Assembly (NCBI GenBank): GCA_020831525.1
Contig: JAFIGH010000058.1
Location: 1-32,862 of the forward strand
Source: Opitutales bacterium
GTDB lineage: Bacteria; Verrucomicrobiota; Verrucomicrobiia; Opitutales; Oceanipulchritudinaceae
Reading direction: 5' to 3'
DNA: 32,862 nucleotides
How positions within the stretch are numbered: position 1 is the first letter of the stretch; the number at the start of each line of letters is the position of its first letter. Positions 1 through 9,096 of this stretch are shown here, in pieces. The notes under the pieces were generated by a model. That model saw only the letters and a list, made by a program, of their open reading frames with translations. It ran no database searches and was not told the origin of the DNA. The position numbers were made by a program, and so were the translations under genes.

Positions 1-5
1 GGCAA

Positions 6-25
6 AACCGCAGAAAACTGCGGTT
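6..25 (-). terminator. Hairpin downstream of the DNA ligase gene
   Basis: A perfect 8-bp inverted repeat (AACCGCAG / CTGCGGTT) closes on a four-base A loop. Read on the minus strand the second arm runs into TTTT, so it would act as a short intrinsic terminator about 90 bases after the ligase stop codon. The T run is short and the next bases are GC, so efficiency is uncertain. No gene is visible between it and the ligase stop. Confidence 0.45.
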
Positions 26-111
26 CACGCCAAAAAAGCGCGGGAAGTTGGGATAACTCATGTATGATATAGCTTCGAGAAATTAAGCAAGCAAGCATGA
101 TTTTATCACGG

Positions 112-1713
112 TCACGCGCTCCTGCGAGCGGGCACCATTGCGCGCAGGCTGTCCAGGGTGTCGGCTTCTTCGGGTGTTTTGTCTTTTCGCCAGCGGAGAA
201 TTCGCGGGAAACGCACTGCGATGCCGGACTTGTGGCGGGGGGATGCGGTGATCGCCTCGAAGGCGACTTCGAAAACCTGCCGGGCGGGGACCGTCCGCAC
301 GGGACCACGCCGGGCGAGCGTGTTGGCTTTGATCCAGCGGTCGACCTCGCGCATCTCCGCGTCGGTGAGCCCGCTGTAGGCTTTCGCCACAGCAATATAG
401 CCGCCGCCGTCGCGCGCCGCAAAAGTGTAGTCGGTGAACATCCCGGCGCGGCGGCCGTGCCCCGCCTGCGCATAGATCATGACAAGATCCGCTGTAAAGG
501 GATTGACTTTCCATTTCCACCAATCCCCGCGTACACGCCCCGTTTCATACGGCGATCCGCGCCGCTTCAAAACAAACCCCTCCACGCCCCGTTCCCGCGA
601 CTCGCCCCAGAGCCGCCGCAAATCGGCCCAGTCCGAAGCGGCGACCTCCGCAGAGAGCCGGATGGCCCCGGACGACGCGATGCCCCGCACTGCTTCAGCG
701 AGGCAAGCCTGCCTTGCTTCGAGGGTCTCGCCCCTGCGGTCAGTACCCTCCCATTCGATACAGTCGTAGGCGAGAAAGACCGCCGGATTTTCGTTGAGGA
801 CCGCCGCGGTAAGCTTGCGCCGGTTCAGGCGGGTTTGCAGCGCCTGAAAGCCAAGTGGGCGCCCGTCACGCCAACAAAGGATCTCGCCGTCGAGGACGGT
901 GCCGTCAGGAAGGTCGGCGGCGCTTTCCGCGATCTCCGGAAACCCTTCATTGATCAATTCGTCTCCGCGCGACCACAGAAACACTTCACGGTCCCGCCGC
1001 ACAATCTGCGCGCGGATGCCGTCCCACTTCCATTCCGCAATCCATTCGTCGCGGGGACCGAGGTCTTCGGGCTCTCCCTCCAACGGACAAGCAAGGAAGA
1101 ACGGATACGGCTGCGACCGCCGGTCATCGGTGGCCTCTCCCGAACGCAGCGCCTCGAAAAAAGCGGTCTCCGGCATCCACTTTCCGGCAAGGCGGTGCGC
1201 CATGACTTTATTCTCCACGCCGAATTCCTCGGCGAGGGCGCGGATGACCAGAGCTTTGGAAACACCCACGCGGAAGCCGCCGGTGAGCAGCTTGTGCACG
1301 ATCAACGACTGCTCCCGGTCGAGGTCGGCCCAAATCGCCCGCATCAACTGAAAGCGCACGCTCTCATCCCAGTCGCGCAACGGAAGAATACGTTGCTCGA
1401 CAAAGTCGGTGAGCGGTTCGTTCGTTCCGCTTCCGCCGACCGGCAGAAGCAGCGCGGCGGTTTCCGCGAGGTCCCCCACCCGCTCATAACAATCCGCCAC
1501 CAACCAGTCAGGGTAGCCGCCGAGAGCGGCGGTCCACGTCCGCATCGTTTTGCTCCGCACCACGGACGGCAGGCGGTTGCCGACAAGAAACCACAGTGCC
1601 CATGCCGCGTCAGCGGCGGGCACCTCGCCAAAGTAGCGCCGTATCGCCGCGACTTTCGCCGATGTCCGGTTCGATTCGTCCAGTTCGCGGAATAATCGCG
1701 TGAAACGCCTCAT
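112..1713 (-). CDS. ATP-dependent DNA ligase
   Basis: This 533-residue protein seals DNA nicks using ATP and acts in cytoplasmic DNA repair. The nucleotidyltransferase motif I is EWKWDG, with Lys229 as the adenylated residue. Motif IV (EGFVLK) and motif V (WWKWK) follow in the right order. An alpha-helical N-terminal domain (about residues 1-200) precedes the catalytic core, and an OB-fold fills the C-terminus. Length and architecture fit the bacterial ligase family often encoded with an Lhr-like helicase, an exonuclease and a phosphoesterase; none of those partners is in the window, though they could lie to the left. The reading frame continues upstream to 1785, but ATG at 1713 starts the conserved MRRFTRLF segment, so I chose it. 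It follows the AsmA-like gene after about 118 bases on the same strand. Confidence 0.93.
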   Translation of the reverse strand: MRRFTRLFRELDESNRTSAKVAAIRRYFGEVPAADAAWALWFLVGNRLPSVVRSKTMRTWTAALGGYPDWLVADCYERVGDLAETAALLLPVGGSGTNEPLTDFVEQRILPLRDWDESVRFQLMRAIWADLDREQSLIVHKLLTGGFRVGVSKALVIRALAEEFGVENKVMAHRLAGKWMPETAFFEALRSGEATDDRRSQPYPFFLACPLEGEPEDLGPRDEWIAEWKWDGIRAQIVRRDREVFLWSRGDELINEGFPEIAESAADLPDGTVLDGEILCWRDGRPLGFQALQTRLNRRKLTAAVLNENPAVFLAYDCIEWEGTDRRGETLEARQACLAEAVRGIASSGAIRLSAEVAASDWADLRRLWGESRERGVEGFVLKRRGSPYETGRVRGDWWKWKVNPFTADLVMIYAQAGHGRRAGMFTDYTFAARDGGGYIAVAKAYSGLTDAEMREVDRWIKANTLARRGPVRTVPARQVFEVAFEAITASPRHKSGIAVRFPRILRWRKDKTPEEADTLDSLRAMVPARRSA

Positions 1714-1831
1714 AAGGATCCAACCTACGGCCCCGTTCGATCCGGAGCAAGGAGGCGCAGTGCGAACAGCGGCAAAAGTCCGCACACGAACGATGCAATA
1801 CGACTGGCGGCACCCGCCGATTCGCCATTAC

Positions 1832-2623
1832 TCACTCTGCCGGTTCACCGTCGCCACTTTCGCCGACGCCCGGCACGAGGTCCCCGAGGGCTTCGCGCAG
1901 CCCTTCGAAAGTGCGTGCGCCCTCTTCCGGCACCTCGGAGAGCATGAGGCGCAGACCGCGCAAAAACCGGAGAGGCCCCGGCGCGCCCGCGGCGCGCAAC
2001 TCCTCGGCAAAAGCCTCCAGCTCCGCCGGCAGGTCTGTCACGTTTTCCGCCTCGACGACTTTGTCGACACGGATGACGCGGGGTTCGCGAGCCGACCTTC
2101 GTTCGCCGGGCTCCGGATAGATGACTACCTCACCGACACGCATATACAGCTTGTCGATATGGTAGGGACGGGCGGCTTCGCCGCGCTCAGCTACGCCGTC
2201 GCCGGGTTCCTCTTCGACCCGGACCGTAAGTTGTTCAAGAAACTCATCCCAGTTGCTTGCGCCGTCCTCACGCTCCACATAGCCGAGGCGGTCGATGGAC
2301 ACACGCACAGCGGAAAACCGCCGCTCGCGGGTGCGAAGTCCGGAAACATCGAAATCGACAAATAACTCGTCGAGGACGAGGAGATCGCCCTCGGCGAACT
2401 CGGGGGCGTTGGCGATGCGCACACCGGTGACCCGGAGCGAGCCGTCGAAGGGGTTGGCGCGCACACTGCCGACCTCCGTCGCGTAGCCCGTACGCTTCTC
2501 AACGTAACGGGCGGCCTGCGCCGGCGCGTACTGCCCAATGAGCCACGCCCCGCCGAAGATCAGGATGACCACCGCGAGGCAGGCCGCGAAGAGCGTGAGG
2601 AAAAGCCGGAATACACAACCCAT
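1832..2623 (-). CDS. Membrane-anchored AsmA/DUF748-like protein
   Basis: This 263-residue protein of unknown exact role has one N-terminal transmembrane helix (about residues 5-28) and a periplasmic remainder. The sequence after the helix (a helix ending in VEKRTGYATEVGSV, then strands such as DGSLRVTGVRIANAP and DLLVLDELFVDFDVSGL) has the look of the start of AsmA/DUF748 proteins. In those families the region forms a beta structure and is linked to envelope assembly or lipid transport. The C-terminal third is acidic and low in complexity. The protein is much shorter than full AsmA proteins, which often exceed 600 residues. It starts 34 bases after the manA stop codon on the same strand, so co-transcription is likely. 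The family assignment is by pattern only; membrane topology is more secure. Confidence 0.65.
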   Translation of the reverse strand: MGCVFRLFLTLFAACLAVVILIFGGAWLIGQYAPAQAARYVEKRTGYATEVGSVRANPFDGSLRVTGVRIANAPEFAEGDLLVLDELFVDFDVSGLRTRERRFSAVRVSIDRLGYVEREDGASNWDEFLEQLTVRVEEEPGDGVAERGEAARPYHIDKLYMRVGEVVIYPEPGERRSAREPRVIRVDKVVEAENVTDLPAELEAFAEELRAAGAPGPLRFLRGLRLMLSEVPEEGARTFEGLREALGDLVPGVGESGDGEPAE

Positions 2624-2657
2624 GACAAACGGATGATCACACGCCGGGAGAGGGGTG

Positions 2658-3605
2658 TCAGGCGAAATCCTCCGTCACGAGGACGGTGGCGGGCTCCTCC
2701 GCCTGGAAGGAGAAATCACCCGAGTAAGGCAGCAGCGCGTTGTCGCCCGCCTCGAGAACCCGCTTGAGCCGACGCTCTTTCAGGACTCCGCGCACAACAC
2801 TCAGGATGCGCGGCTGGCGCCCGCCGACGAAATCAAGCGACTCCCCTTTTTCCAGCGAGATACGGTGCAGGGTGAATTCTTCCGACTGCGCCAGCACCTG
2901 CCGGTCGCCTTCCGGGTGGGTCAGTTCCGGCTCAAAGTCATTGAAATCGATGGATTTCAACGATTCCTCCACGTGCAATGTGCGCGGCTTGCCGTCCAGC
3001 CCCTTGCGGCCCCAGTCGTAGACGCGGTAGGTGGTGTCGGAGTTTTGCTGGATCTCCAGAATGAGGTTGCCCGCGTCGATGGCGTGGATACGTCCGCTCG
3101 GGACAAAAAGCGAGTCACCGGGGCGGCAAGGCAGGCGCCAGACCAACCCCTCGAGCTTCCCGGAGCGCAGGGCTTCTTCAAAGGCCTCCCGCGTGACGCC
3201 ACGCTTCAATCCCGCGAGGACGGCGGCGTCTCCCGTCGTCCCGGCGATGTACCAATTCTCGGTCTTCGGCTCGCCGCCCAGCTCCGGGGCGACGGCGGCG
3301 GGCGGATGCACTTGGAGGCTCAGGCGCTCGCGGCAGTCGAGCCACTTCACGAGAATCGGAAAGCGCCGCTCCGCTGCCCAGCCCGGTCCCATCACCGCCG
3401 CACAATCTTCTTCGATGACGGAGCGGAGGGTCTTTCCCGCGAACCGACCGCCCGCGACCTCGGAGTTCGCCTCGTCGCGGTCAACGATCTCCCAGCTCTC
3501 TCCGATAGGGCGGTCCTCGGGCAGCCTGCGCCCGAGATGGTACGAAAACGCACGACCGCCCCACACCCTTTCTTGGTAAAGAGGCTTGAAAAGTAGGTAT
3601 TCCAT
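2658..3605 (-). CDS. manA: Mannose-6-phosphate isomerase, class I (short form)
   Basis: The enzyme interconverts mannose 6-phosphate and fructose 6-phosphate, feeding GDP-mannose synthesis or mannose catabolism in the cytoplasm. The 315-residue cupin protein has the family zinc ligands in place: Gln98 and His100 in LSLQVHP, Glu116 in KTENWY and His174 in SGRIHAI. The VPSGRIHAIDAGNLILEIQQNSDTTYR region is typical, as is YDWGRKG. The length matches the short Bacillus-type ManA rather than the roughly 390-residue Escherichia coli form. ATG at 3605 gives the conserved start MEYLLFKP. It is divergent from ftsK across 95 bases and is the first gene of a minus-strand run with the AsmA-like protein and the ligase. 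The upstream GGGGA lies too close to the ATG to be a normal Shine-Dalgarno site. Confidence 0.94.
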   Translation of the reverse strand: MEYLLFKPLYQERVWGGRAFSYHLGRRLPEDRPIGESWEIVDRDEANSEVAGGRFAGKTLRSVIEEDCAAVMGPGWAAERRFPILVKWLDCRERLSLQVHPPAAVAPELGGEPKTENWYIAGTTGDAAVLAGLKRGVTREAFEEALRSGKLEGLVWRLPCRPGDSLFVPSGRIHAIDAGNLILEIQQNSDTTYRVYDWGRKGLDGKPRTLHVEESLKSIDFNDFEPELTHPEGDRQVLAQSEEFTLHRISLEKGESLDFVGGRQPRILSVVRGVLKERRLKRVLEAGDNALLPYSGDFSFQAEEPATVLVTEDFA

Positions 3606-3700
3606 TCCCCAATATTAAGCACAGTCGCTAAATTCCCGTCAAATCCCATTCCGACCTTGTCAGGGTCGCACAGGTCTCTCACGATCAGGCCGATATAAAA

Positions 3701-6415
3701 ATGGGCAAAACGAGTAAACAAACCTCTTCGCCGACAGCGTCCTTCCGCCCCCGCGGTGCGCGGCCGCGCCCGCTGCTCGGAATCCTCGCCCTGATTTTCG
3801 CGCTCATCTCGGCCTTCTCGCTCGGCGTCTACTCGCCGGCCCACAACCCGCGCTTCAACACCGATGCGCCCGACCAACTACTCACCGGCGTGTGGGGCAT
3901 GAACGGTGCCTACTACGCCTTCCTCACCCTCGGTGTCGCGGCATTTGCCATACCTTTTTTCGCGGTGTGGCTGGCCTACATGTTTTTCCTCGCGCACAGC
4001 CATAAGCTGCGCCTCCTAAAGATCGCCTCCATCGCCGTCATTCTCCTTTCCTTTACCGTCTTCGCAAGCATGACGCAGTTGGAATGGCGCAACGGTGAGT
4101 TGCCGCTATTCGACGCCAACCACCTCCCCCACGGCCTCGGCGGGCTCGTCGGCAAAGTGGTCTACGAGCAGTACATGGCCACTTTCCTCGGCTTCCTCGG
4201 CAGCCTGATTATCTTCGGTGTCCTTGGGCTCTTTTCCGTCATTTATCTCTTTCAGGACAATCTCTTCAATGACGCCCGTCTGCGTCTCGACGCCGCCGCG
4301 AAGCGCTTCGCTGAAAAGCGGGCGGAGTGGGCGAAGAACCGCGAAGAACGGGACCGCTTCAAGAAGGTGGAAAAGACGGCCAAGGCCAAGATCGACGCCA
4401 ACGCGAAGAAGGCCGAGCGCATGAAAGAGGAAGCCGCACGTGCGTCCGCCGAGGAAGCAGCCGCGAAAAGCGGGGCCGCCGACCCGAAGAAACGCAAGTC
4501 CGTTTTCGCTGCCTTCAGCGGGCTCTTCCGGCGCAAGCGCAAACCCGCCCCGCAGGCGGATCAGGCCGGTGCCGCGCAGCCCTTTGATCCCATCGTGGAA
4601 GGCCCCGGCGATGAAACCGCCGGAAAATCTGCCGCTCCGGCACACAATAAAAGCGCGACCACCTCCGGCGCACAGCGAAAGCGCGATGCCTCCCGACCGC
4701 TTGTCGACGCGGAGGATTCCGTGGACGCAGCGGAAGACACCGGCAGCGCCATCCCCGCCGCAGCCGGCAACCTCGCCCTCAAGAAAGCTGCCACAGGCGA
4801 AGTCGGCGGCAGCCTCAAAATCATTGCCAGCGAGCAAACAAAGAAGGCAAACGTCGCCCAGCCGGCCAAACGCGGCAACTTTGTTTTCCCGCCCCTCAAG
4901 CTCCTCTCCGAGCCACAGCCGCCGCCAGAGGAGGACACCACGGAGATGCACCAGCAGACGGCCGATCTGCTCATCCGCACCCTTGATGAATTCGGGGTCA
5001 AGGTGACGATGGGCGAAGTCCACGCCGGCCCTGTCATCACGCGCTACGACGTCTACCCGGCGGCCGGTGTGCGCGTGGAAAAGATCCTCAGCCTCGACAA
5101 GAACATCGCCCTCGGCCTCAAGGCGCTCTCCGTGCGCATCCTCGCACCCGTCCCCGGCAAGGGCTGCGTCGGCATCGAGGTACCCAACCGCAAGCCGCAG
5201 TCTGTCTTTATCCGCGACATCCTCGAATCCGAGGACTGGGTCAACACCAAGGCCGAGATCCCCGTCGCCCTCGGCAAAGAGGTGTCCGGAAAGCCCATGA
5301 TCGCCGACCTCACGAAGATGCCCCACCTCCTTATCGCGGGCTCTACGGGATCGGGCAAAACCGTCTGTATCAACGCGATCATCACCTCGCTGCTCTACCA
5401 TTCGAGCCCCGATGACATCCGCTTCGTCATGGTCGACCCCAAGATCGTGGAAATGCAGGTCTACAACACCCTGCCCCACATGCTGGTCCCCGTTGTCACG
5501 GATCCCAAGAAAGTGCCCAACGCGCTGAAATACCTCCTCAACCAGATGGAGCAGCGCTATCAGATCTTCGCTCAGGTGGGTGTGCGCAACATCGCCGGCT
5601 ACAACGCCAAGATGGCGAAGAACCGCAACGACGCCCGCGATGCCGAGGCGCGCGCGGCGGAGATCGACGCCTCCCTCTCACCCGAGGAACGCGCCGCCGC
5701 GGCCGCCGCCGTGGAAGTACCGCGCGATCCCGACACCGAAACCGAACTGCCCGAAAAGCTGCCCTACATCGTCTGCGTCGTCGACGAACTGGCCGACCTC
5801 ATGATGGTCGCCCCCGCCGACATCGAAACAGGCATCGCCCGCCTCGCCCAACTCGCCCGCGCCGCCGGTATCCACCTCATTCTCGCCACGCAGCGGCCTT
5901 CCGTGAACGTCATCACCGGCGTCATCAAGGCCAACCTTCCCAGCCGCATCGCCTTCAAAGTCGCCTCCAAAGTCGACTCACGCACCATCCTCGACACACA
6001 GGGCGCCGACCACCTCATCGGCAAGGGCGACATGCTCTTCCTTCCGCCCGGCTCCGCCGACCTCGTGCGCTCACAGGGCGCCTTCGTGGGCGACGATGAA
6101 ATCAGCGGCATCGTCGAATACATCTCCGAACACAACGGCGAACCGGTCTTCGACGAACAATTCCAGCGCACCGTCGAAGAGGGCGAGGACCCGAGCGGCG
6201 AGGGCGGTTCCGAAGGCGAGTGGGACGACGAACTCGTGCCCGATGCCATCGAAGTGATCCGCAGTTCGCGCCGGGCCTCCACCTCCATGCTCCAGCGCCG
6301 CCTCAAGATCGGCTACAACCGCGCCGCGCGCATCATGGAAATCCTCGAGGACCAAGGCATGGTCGGTCCTGAAAACGGCTCCAGCCCCCGCGAAATCCTC
6401 GTCGAACTGGACTGA
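3701..6415 (+). CDS. ftsK: DNA translocase FtsK
   Basis: A septum-located ATP-driven DNA pump that clears chromosome termini and activates XerCD recombination during division. The 904-residue protein has about four N-terminal transmembrane helices (within residues 22-185), then a charged Lys/Ala/Glu-rich linker (about 190-400). The RecA-type motor follows: Walker A GSTGSGKT with Lys553 and Walker B ending in Asp695-Glu696. The ATQRPSVNVITGVIKANLP stretch is characteristic. The C-terminal winged-helix gamma domain (about 845-904, DAIEVIRSSRRAST...RAARIMEILEDQG) binds polar KOPS-type DNA sites. Residues around 645-690 form a low-complexity Ala/Glu-rich insertion in the motor. No clear Shine-Dalgarno sequence precedes ATG 3701. 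The gene stands alone, followed by hairpins. Confidence 0.97.
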   Translation: MGKTSKQTSSPTASFRPRGARPRPLLGILALIFALISAFSLGVYSPAHNPRFNTDAPDQLLTGVWGMNGAYYAFLTLGVAAFAIPFFAVWLAYMFFLAHSHKLRLLKIASIAVILLSFTVFASMTQLEWRNGELPLFDANHLPHGLGGLVGKVVYEQYMATFLGFLGSLIIFGVLGLFSVIYLFQDNLFNDARLRLDAAAKRFAEKRAEWAKNREERDRFKKVEKTAKAKIDANAKKAERMKEEAARASAEEAAAKSGAADPKKRKSVFAAFSGLFRRKRKPAPQADQAGAAQPFDPIVEGPGDETAGKSAAPAHNKSATTSGAQRKRDASRPLVDAEDSVDAAEDTGSAIPAAAGNLALKKAATGEVGGSLKIIASEQTKKANVAQPAKRGNFVFPPLKLLSEPQPPPEEDTTEMHQQTADLLIRTLDEFGVKVTMGEVHAGPVITRYDVYPAAGVRVEKILSLDKNIALGLKALSVRILAPVPGKGCVGIEVPNRKPQSVFIRDILESEDWVNTKAEIPVALGKEVSGKPMIADLTKMPHLLIAGSTGSGKTVCINAIITSLLYHSSPDDIRFVMVDPKIVEMQVYNTLPHMLVPVVTDPKKVPNALKYLLNQMEQRYQIFAQVGVRNIAGYNAKMAKNRNDARDAEARAAEIDASLSPEERAAAAAAVEVPRDPDTETELPEKLPYIVCVVDELADLMMVAPADIETGIARLAQLARAAGIHLILATQRPSVNVITGVIKANLPSRIAFKVASKVDSRTILDTQGADHLIGKGDMLFLPPGSADLVRSQGAFVGDDEISGIVEYISEHNGEPVFDEQFQRTVEEGEDPSGEGGSEGEWDDELVPDAIEVIRSSRRASTSMLQRRLKIGYNRAARIMEILEDQGMVGPENGSSPREILVELD

Positions 6416-6426
6416 CGCGCCCCCCT

Positions 6427-6460
6427 GTCGGCATCACCGACCGCGAGACTATGGAGTCTC
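6427..6460 (+). terminator. Two consecutive hairpins after ftsK
   Basis: Two short perfect stem-loops lie 12-45 bases after the ftsK stop codon: GTCGG-CATCA-CCGAC (6427-6441) and GAGACT-ATGG-AGTCTC (6445-6460). Neither is followed by a T run, so this is a transcript 3' end structure rather than a classical intrinsic terminator. The remaining sequence to the Uma2 start (6461-6661) is AT-richer near 6545-6580, and I see nothing definite in it. Confidence 0.35.
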
Positions 6461-6661
6461 ACCACCGGATGCTCTTAACCCGCCCCCCTGCTCCGGGAAC
6501 CCAGGCGACTCATTCATCCGACCTCGCCTCCAGCTTGAAAACCGTCAATAAATTTTTCTGTGTGTTAATCAATTAGACCCGTTGCTTGACTACAACAACC
6601 GACAGGAACCGCGGGGTATTCCGCTCGCTAACCGGGCGTCCACGGGCGCGAGGATAAGCCG

Positions 6662-7256
6662 GTGGAGCGCAGTCTCTGGACTGCGGACGACTTCCTTGAG
6701 TGGCTCCGCCCCGGTGTCCACGCCGATCTCATTGACGGAGAAAAAGCCATGCACTCCCCGGTCAGTCTCAAACACGCCGCCCTCCTCAACTTTCTTGGAC
6801 AACCTGCTTCGTATCTTCATCGAAGAGCGCGGTCTCGGCGTCCTCTACCGCAAGTGTGTCGCCGTGCGCCTGAGTTCGCGCAATGTCTTCCTGCCGGATC
6901 TCGTTTACCTCACCCCGGAGCAACAGGCCCGCACCGGCGACACCTACATACCGTTCGCCCCGACCCTCGTCGTCGAAGCCCTCTCGCCGAACACCGCCGA
7001 ACGCGACATCGGCCCGAAATTCGCCGCCTACGAGGAACACGGAGTCAACGAATACTGGATCCTCGACCCGGAGACCCACGCCCACCGCTTCTATGCGCGC
7101 GAAGGCGAAATTCTAGTCGAATTCGCCGAAACCGGGGACACCATCCGGTCGAAATACCTCCCCGGCCTCGCCCTTCCGCGCCAATGGCTCACGCCTCCCT
7201 TCCCAAAACTCCGCGGGGCCGGCGCCCGTCTTCTCGGCAACCACCCGCACGATTAA
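6662..7256 (+). pseudogene. Uma2-family (DUF820) nuclease, frameshifted
   Basis: The gene encodes a Uma2-family protein, a PD-(D/E)XK-like nuclease fold of largely unknown role. It is split by a one-base frameshift near 6793. The first part, from GTG 6662 after a GAGGAT ribosome site, reads MERSLWTADDFLEWL, then ADLIDGEKAMHSPVSLKHAALLNFL, the usual family start. The rest continues in the next frame as DNLLRIFIEERGLG, FLPDLVYL, VVEALSPNTAERDIGPK and GVNEYWILDP, which includes the conserved Asp, Glu and Lys region. The joint sequence is TTTCTTGGACAAC; removing one T or G restores a protein of about 197 residues. Both halves keep family residues, so the lesion is recent or a sequencing error. 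It converges on the lactate permease gene. Confidence 0.8.
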
Positions 7257-7296
7257 ACCGGGAGCCGTCGTTACTGGAATTGACGGAAGGAAGGTA

Positions 7297-8883
7297 TCAC
7301 ATCCCGACTGCAACGGCCACGGCAAGAGCGGCCCCGTAAAGGAGGAGCGGGCGCACGGTCTTTTTTAGTATCTTTCCCTCGCTGCGACTGATACCGAGGA
7401 CCGCGCAAACGGCCACAATGTTGTGGATGCAAACCATGTTTCCCATGGCTCCACCAGCCGATTGCAAGGCAAGGATGGTGTGGGGGTCGAGACCGGAATT
7501 CGCGGCGATCGACGTCTGAATACCGCCGAAGGTCAGGTTCGATATGGTGTTGGAACCCGAGAAAAAGCTGCCGAGAGCCCCGAGAAAGGGGGCCATGAAA
7601 CGCCATCCTTCTCCTGTGCCCCCGGCCAACGCCGTGCCGATGATCATCGTTGAAGCGTTTTCACCGTCGATAATCAACAACTGCACGAAAACCAGCGCGC
7701 CGAAGAGAGCGAGAACAGGGCCGCGGATACGGTGAAACGTTTGCGCAAAAATCTCTCCCGGGCCGGACCCTTTCGTCGCGAACAGGTGATAGGCAAGGGC
7801 GGCGGCAACGAAAAAAGGAATAAAGGACGGAACATAGAGCAGCGCATGCGTCCAAGTCAGATCCTCTCCTAGAATATTCGCCCAGCGGACGACGAGGGAC
7901 CGGCTGATGGACAGTTCGCCCAGCGAATTCAGGAAAACAGTCCGCCAAGGCTCCGGAGACGTCAGCCATGCGCGGAAAGGCAGGGCTGGAATCCGCGTCA
8001 CCAGGAGGATAACCACTGTGGCCGCGACCGGAAGCAAAGCGCGGAGGAGGTCTTTCACACCGGGCAATGTCGCAGGAGGCTCGCGGTTCTCCCCGGTCTT
8101 TTACAAGCCGAAACCCGTCCGCGCCAGAGCAATGGTAACGGAAAGGCCGATAGCTCCACCCACCACTGCAGGAAATTCATAGTTGACCGCAGCAAAAGCA
8201 ATCATGGGCACGACGGAGGCAAAGATCGAGAGGTAAACGAACACCAGATTATCGAAAACCTCCCGCCGACCGGCAATAAAAAGGAGGGCGGCAGCAGGAA
8301 TAAACAAAGCCGCGAATCCGTTAAACAAAGCCGTCTGCACCGCGATCGCGCGCAAGCTTTCTTCATCAAGCCCTAGCGGACCGAATCCGAACCACGTCGG
8401 CGTGCCGACGGCCCCGAACGAAACCGGCACGGAATTCATAACCAGACAAACCACAACCACCCGGAGCGGCGGAAATCCCAGCCCCACGAGAATGGGAGCG
8501 GCCAAAGCGGCGGGGGTGCCGAATCCGCTCGCTCCTTCGATAAGAAACTGGAAGGACCATGCGACCACCATGACTTGGGCGATCCGGTTGGAGGATATGC
8601 CGCGCAGCCAATCGCGGACTACATCCATGGCACCGCTTTTTTCCATCGCGACGAAAAAGAGGATGGCTCCGAAAACAATAGAAATCGGTGTGAGCGCGTT
8701 CAACAAACCAGCCACTACCGCGGCCTGCGCGAGCGAAGAATCCGTTCCGAAGAAGAAAATCCGCGAGGCGAAAGCAATCAACGCGGCGACGGGAAACGCG
8801 ACAACCGCCGGAATCCCTTTTTTCGCCGTCATGGCGACAACGAGAAAAAGGATCGGAAATGCGGCGATGAATACATCGGTCAT
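7297..8883 (-). pseudogene. lctP: L-lactate permease (LctP family) with one in-frame stop
   Basis: The gene encodes an inner-membrane lactate/proton symporter of the LctP family (TC 2.A.14), about 528 codons long and rich in transmembrane helices. The N-terminal half (8883-8101) contains the family stretches VMVVAWSFQFLIEGASGFGTP and SFGAVGTPTW. The C-terminal half contains ALFGALVFVQLLI, LGALGSFFSGSNTISNLTFG and SAGGAMGNMVCIHNIVAVC. A single TAA at 8101-8103 follows ...ARTGFGL. The same frame then stays open through KTGENREPPATLPGVKDLL to the end, so this is a nonsense change, not a frameshift. A TTG at 8067 could restart the second half, but it lies at the usual cytoplasmic loop. A good ribosome site (GGGAGA) precedes ATG 8883. 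No lactate dehydrogenase gene is adjacent. Loss of function is likely; readthrough or two-part expression cannot be excluded. Confidence 0.88.
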
Positions 8884-9054
8884 GCAATTCTCCCGGTCGG
8901 GCCTCGGACACTTGGAAATTCAACCGCGGATTCTTTCGTGCATGGAAAGAACAGGCAACCCAAATACCCGCTTTTCCAAGTCGGGTCGACTGCGATGGCC
9001 TAAAGGATCCGTTTAGGGCCGGAAGAGAAATGAATTTTGCAGACCGTCAGAAAC

Positions 9055-9096
9055 CAGAGGTCACCTCTGCCGGGCGGCAGCGGTTCACGCTGAACC
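9055..9096 (-). terminator. Cluster of short hairpins at the end of the phosphatase gene
   Basis: Three small inverted repeats stand side by side: CAGAGG-TCA-CCTCTG (9055-9069), CTGCC-GGGC-GGCAG (9067-9080) and GGTTCA-CGC-TGAACC (9082-9096). The last overlaps the stop codon of the phosphatase gene. They probably form the 3' end of that transcript. No T run follows in either direction. The remaining gap to the lactate permease start (8884-9054) shows no further feature. Confidence 0.35.

Noticed and set aside
97-1695. A 532-codon plus-strand frame opposite the DNA ligase
   Set aside because: Shadow of the ligase gene caused by third-position GC bias; composition is Arg/Pro/His-rich with no domain.
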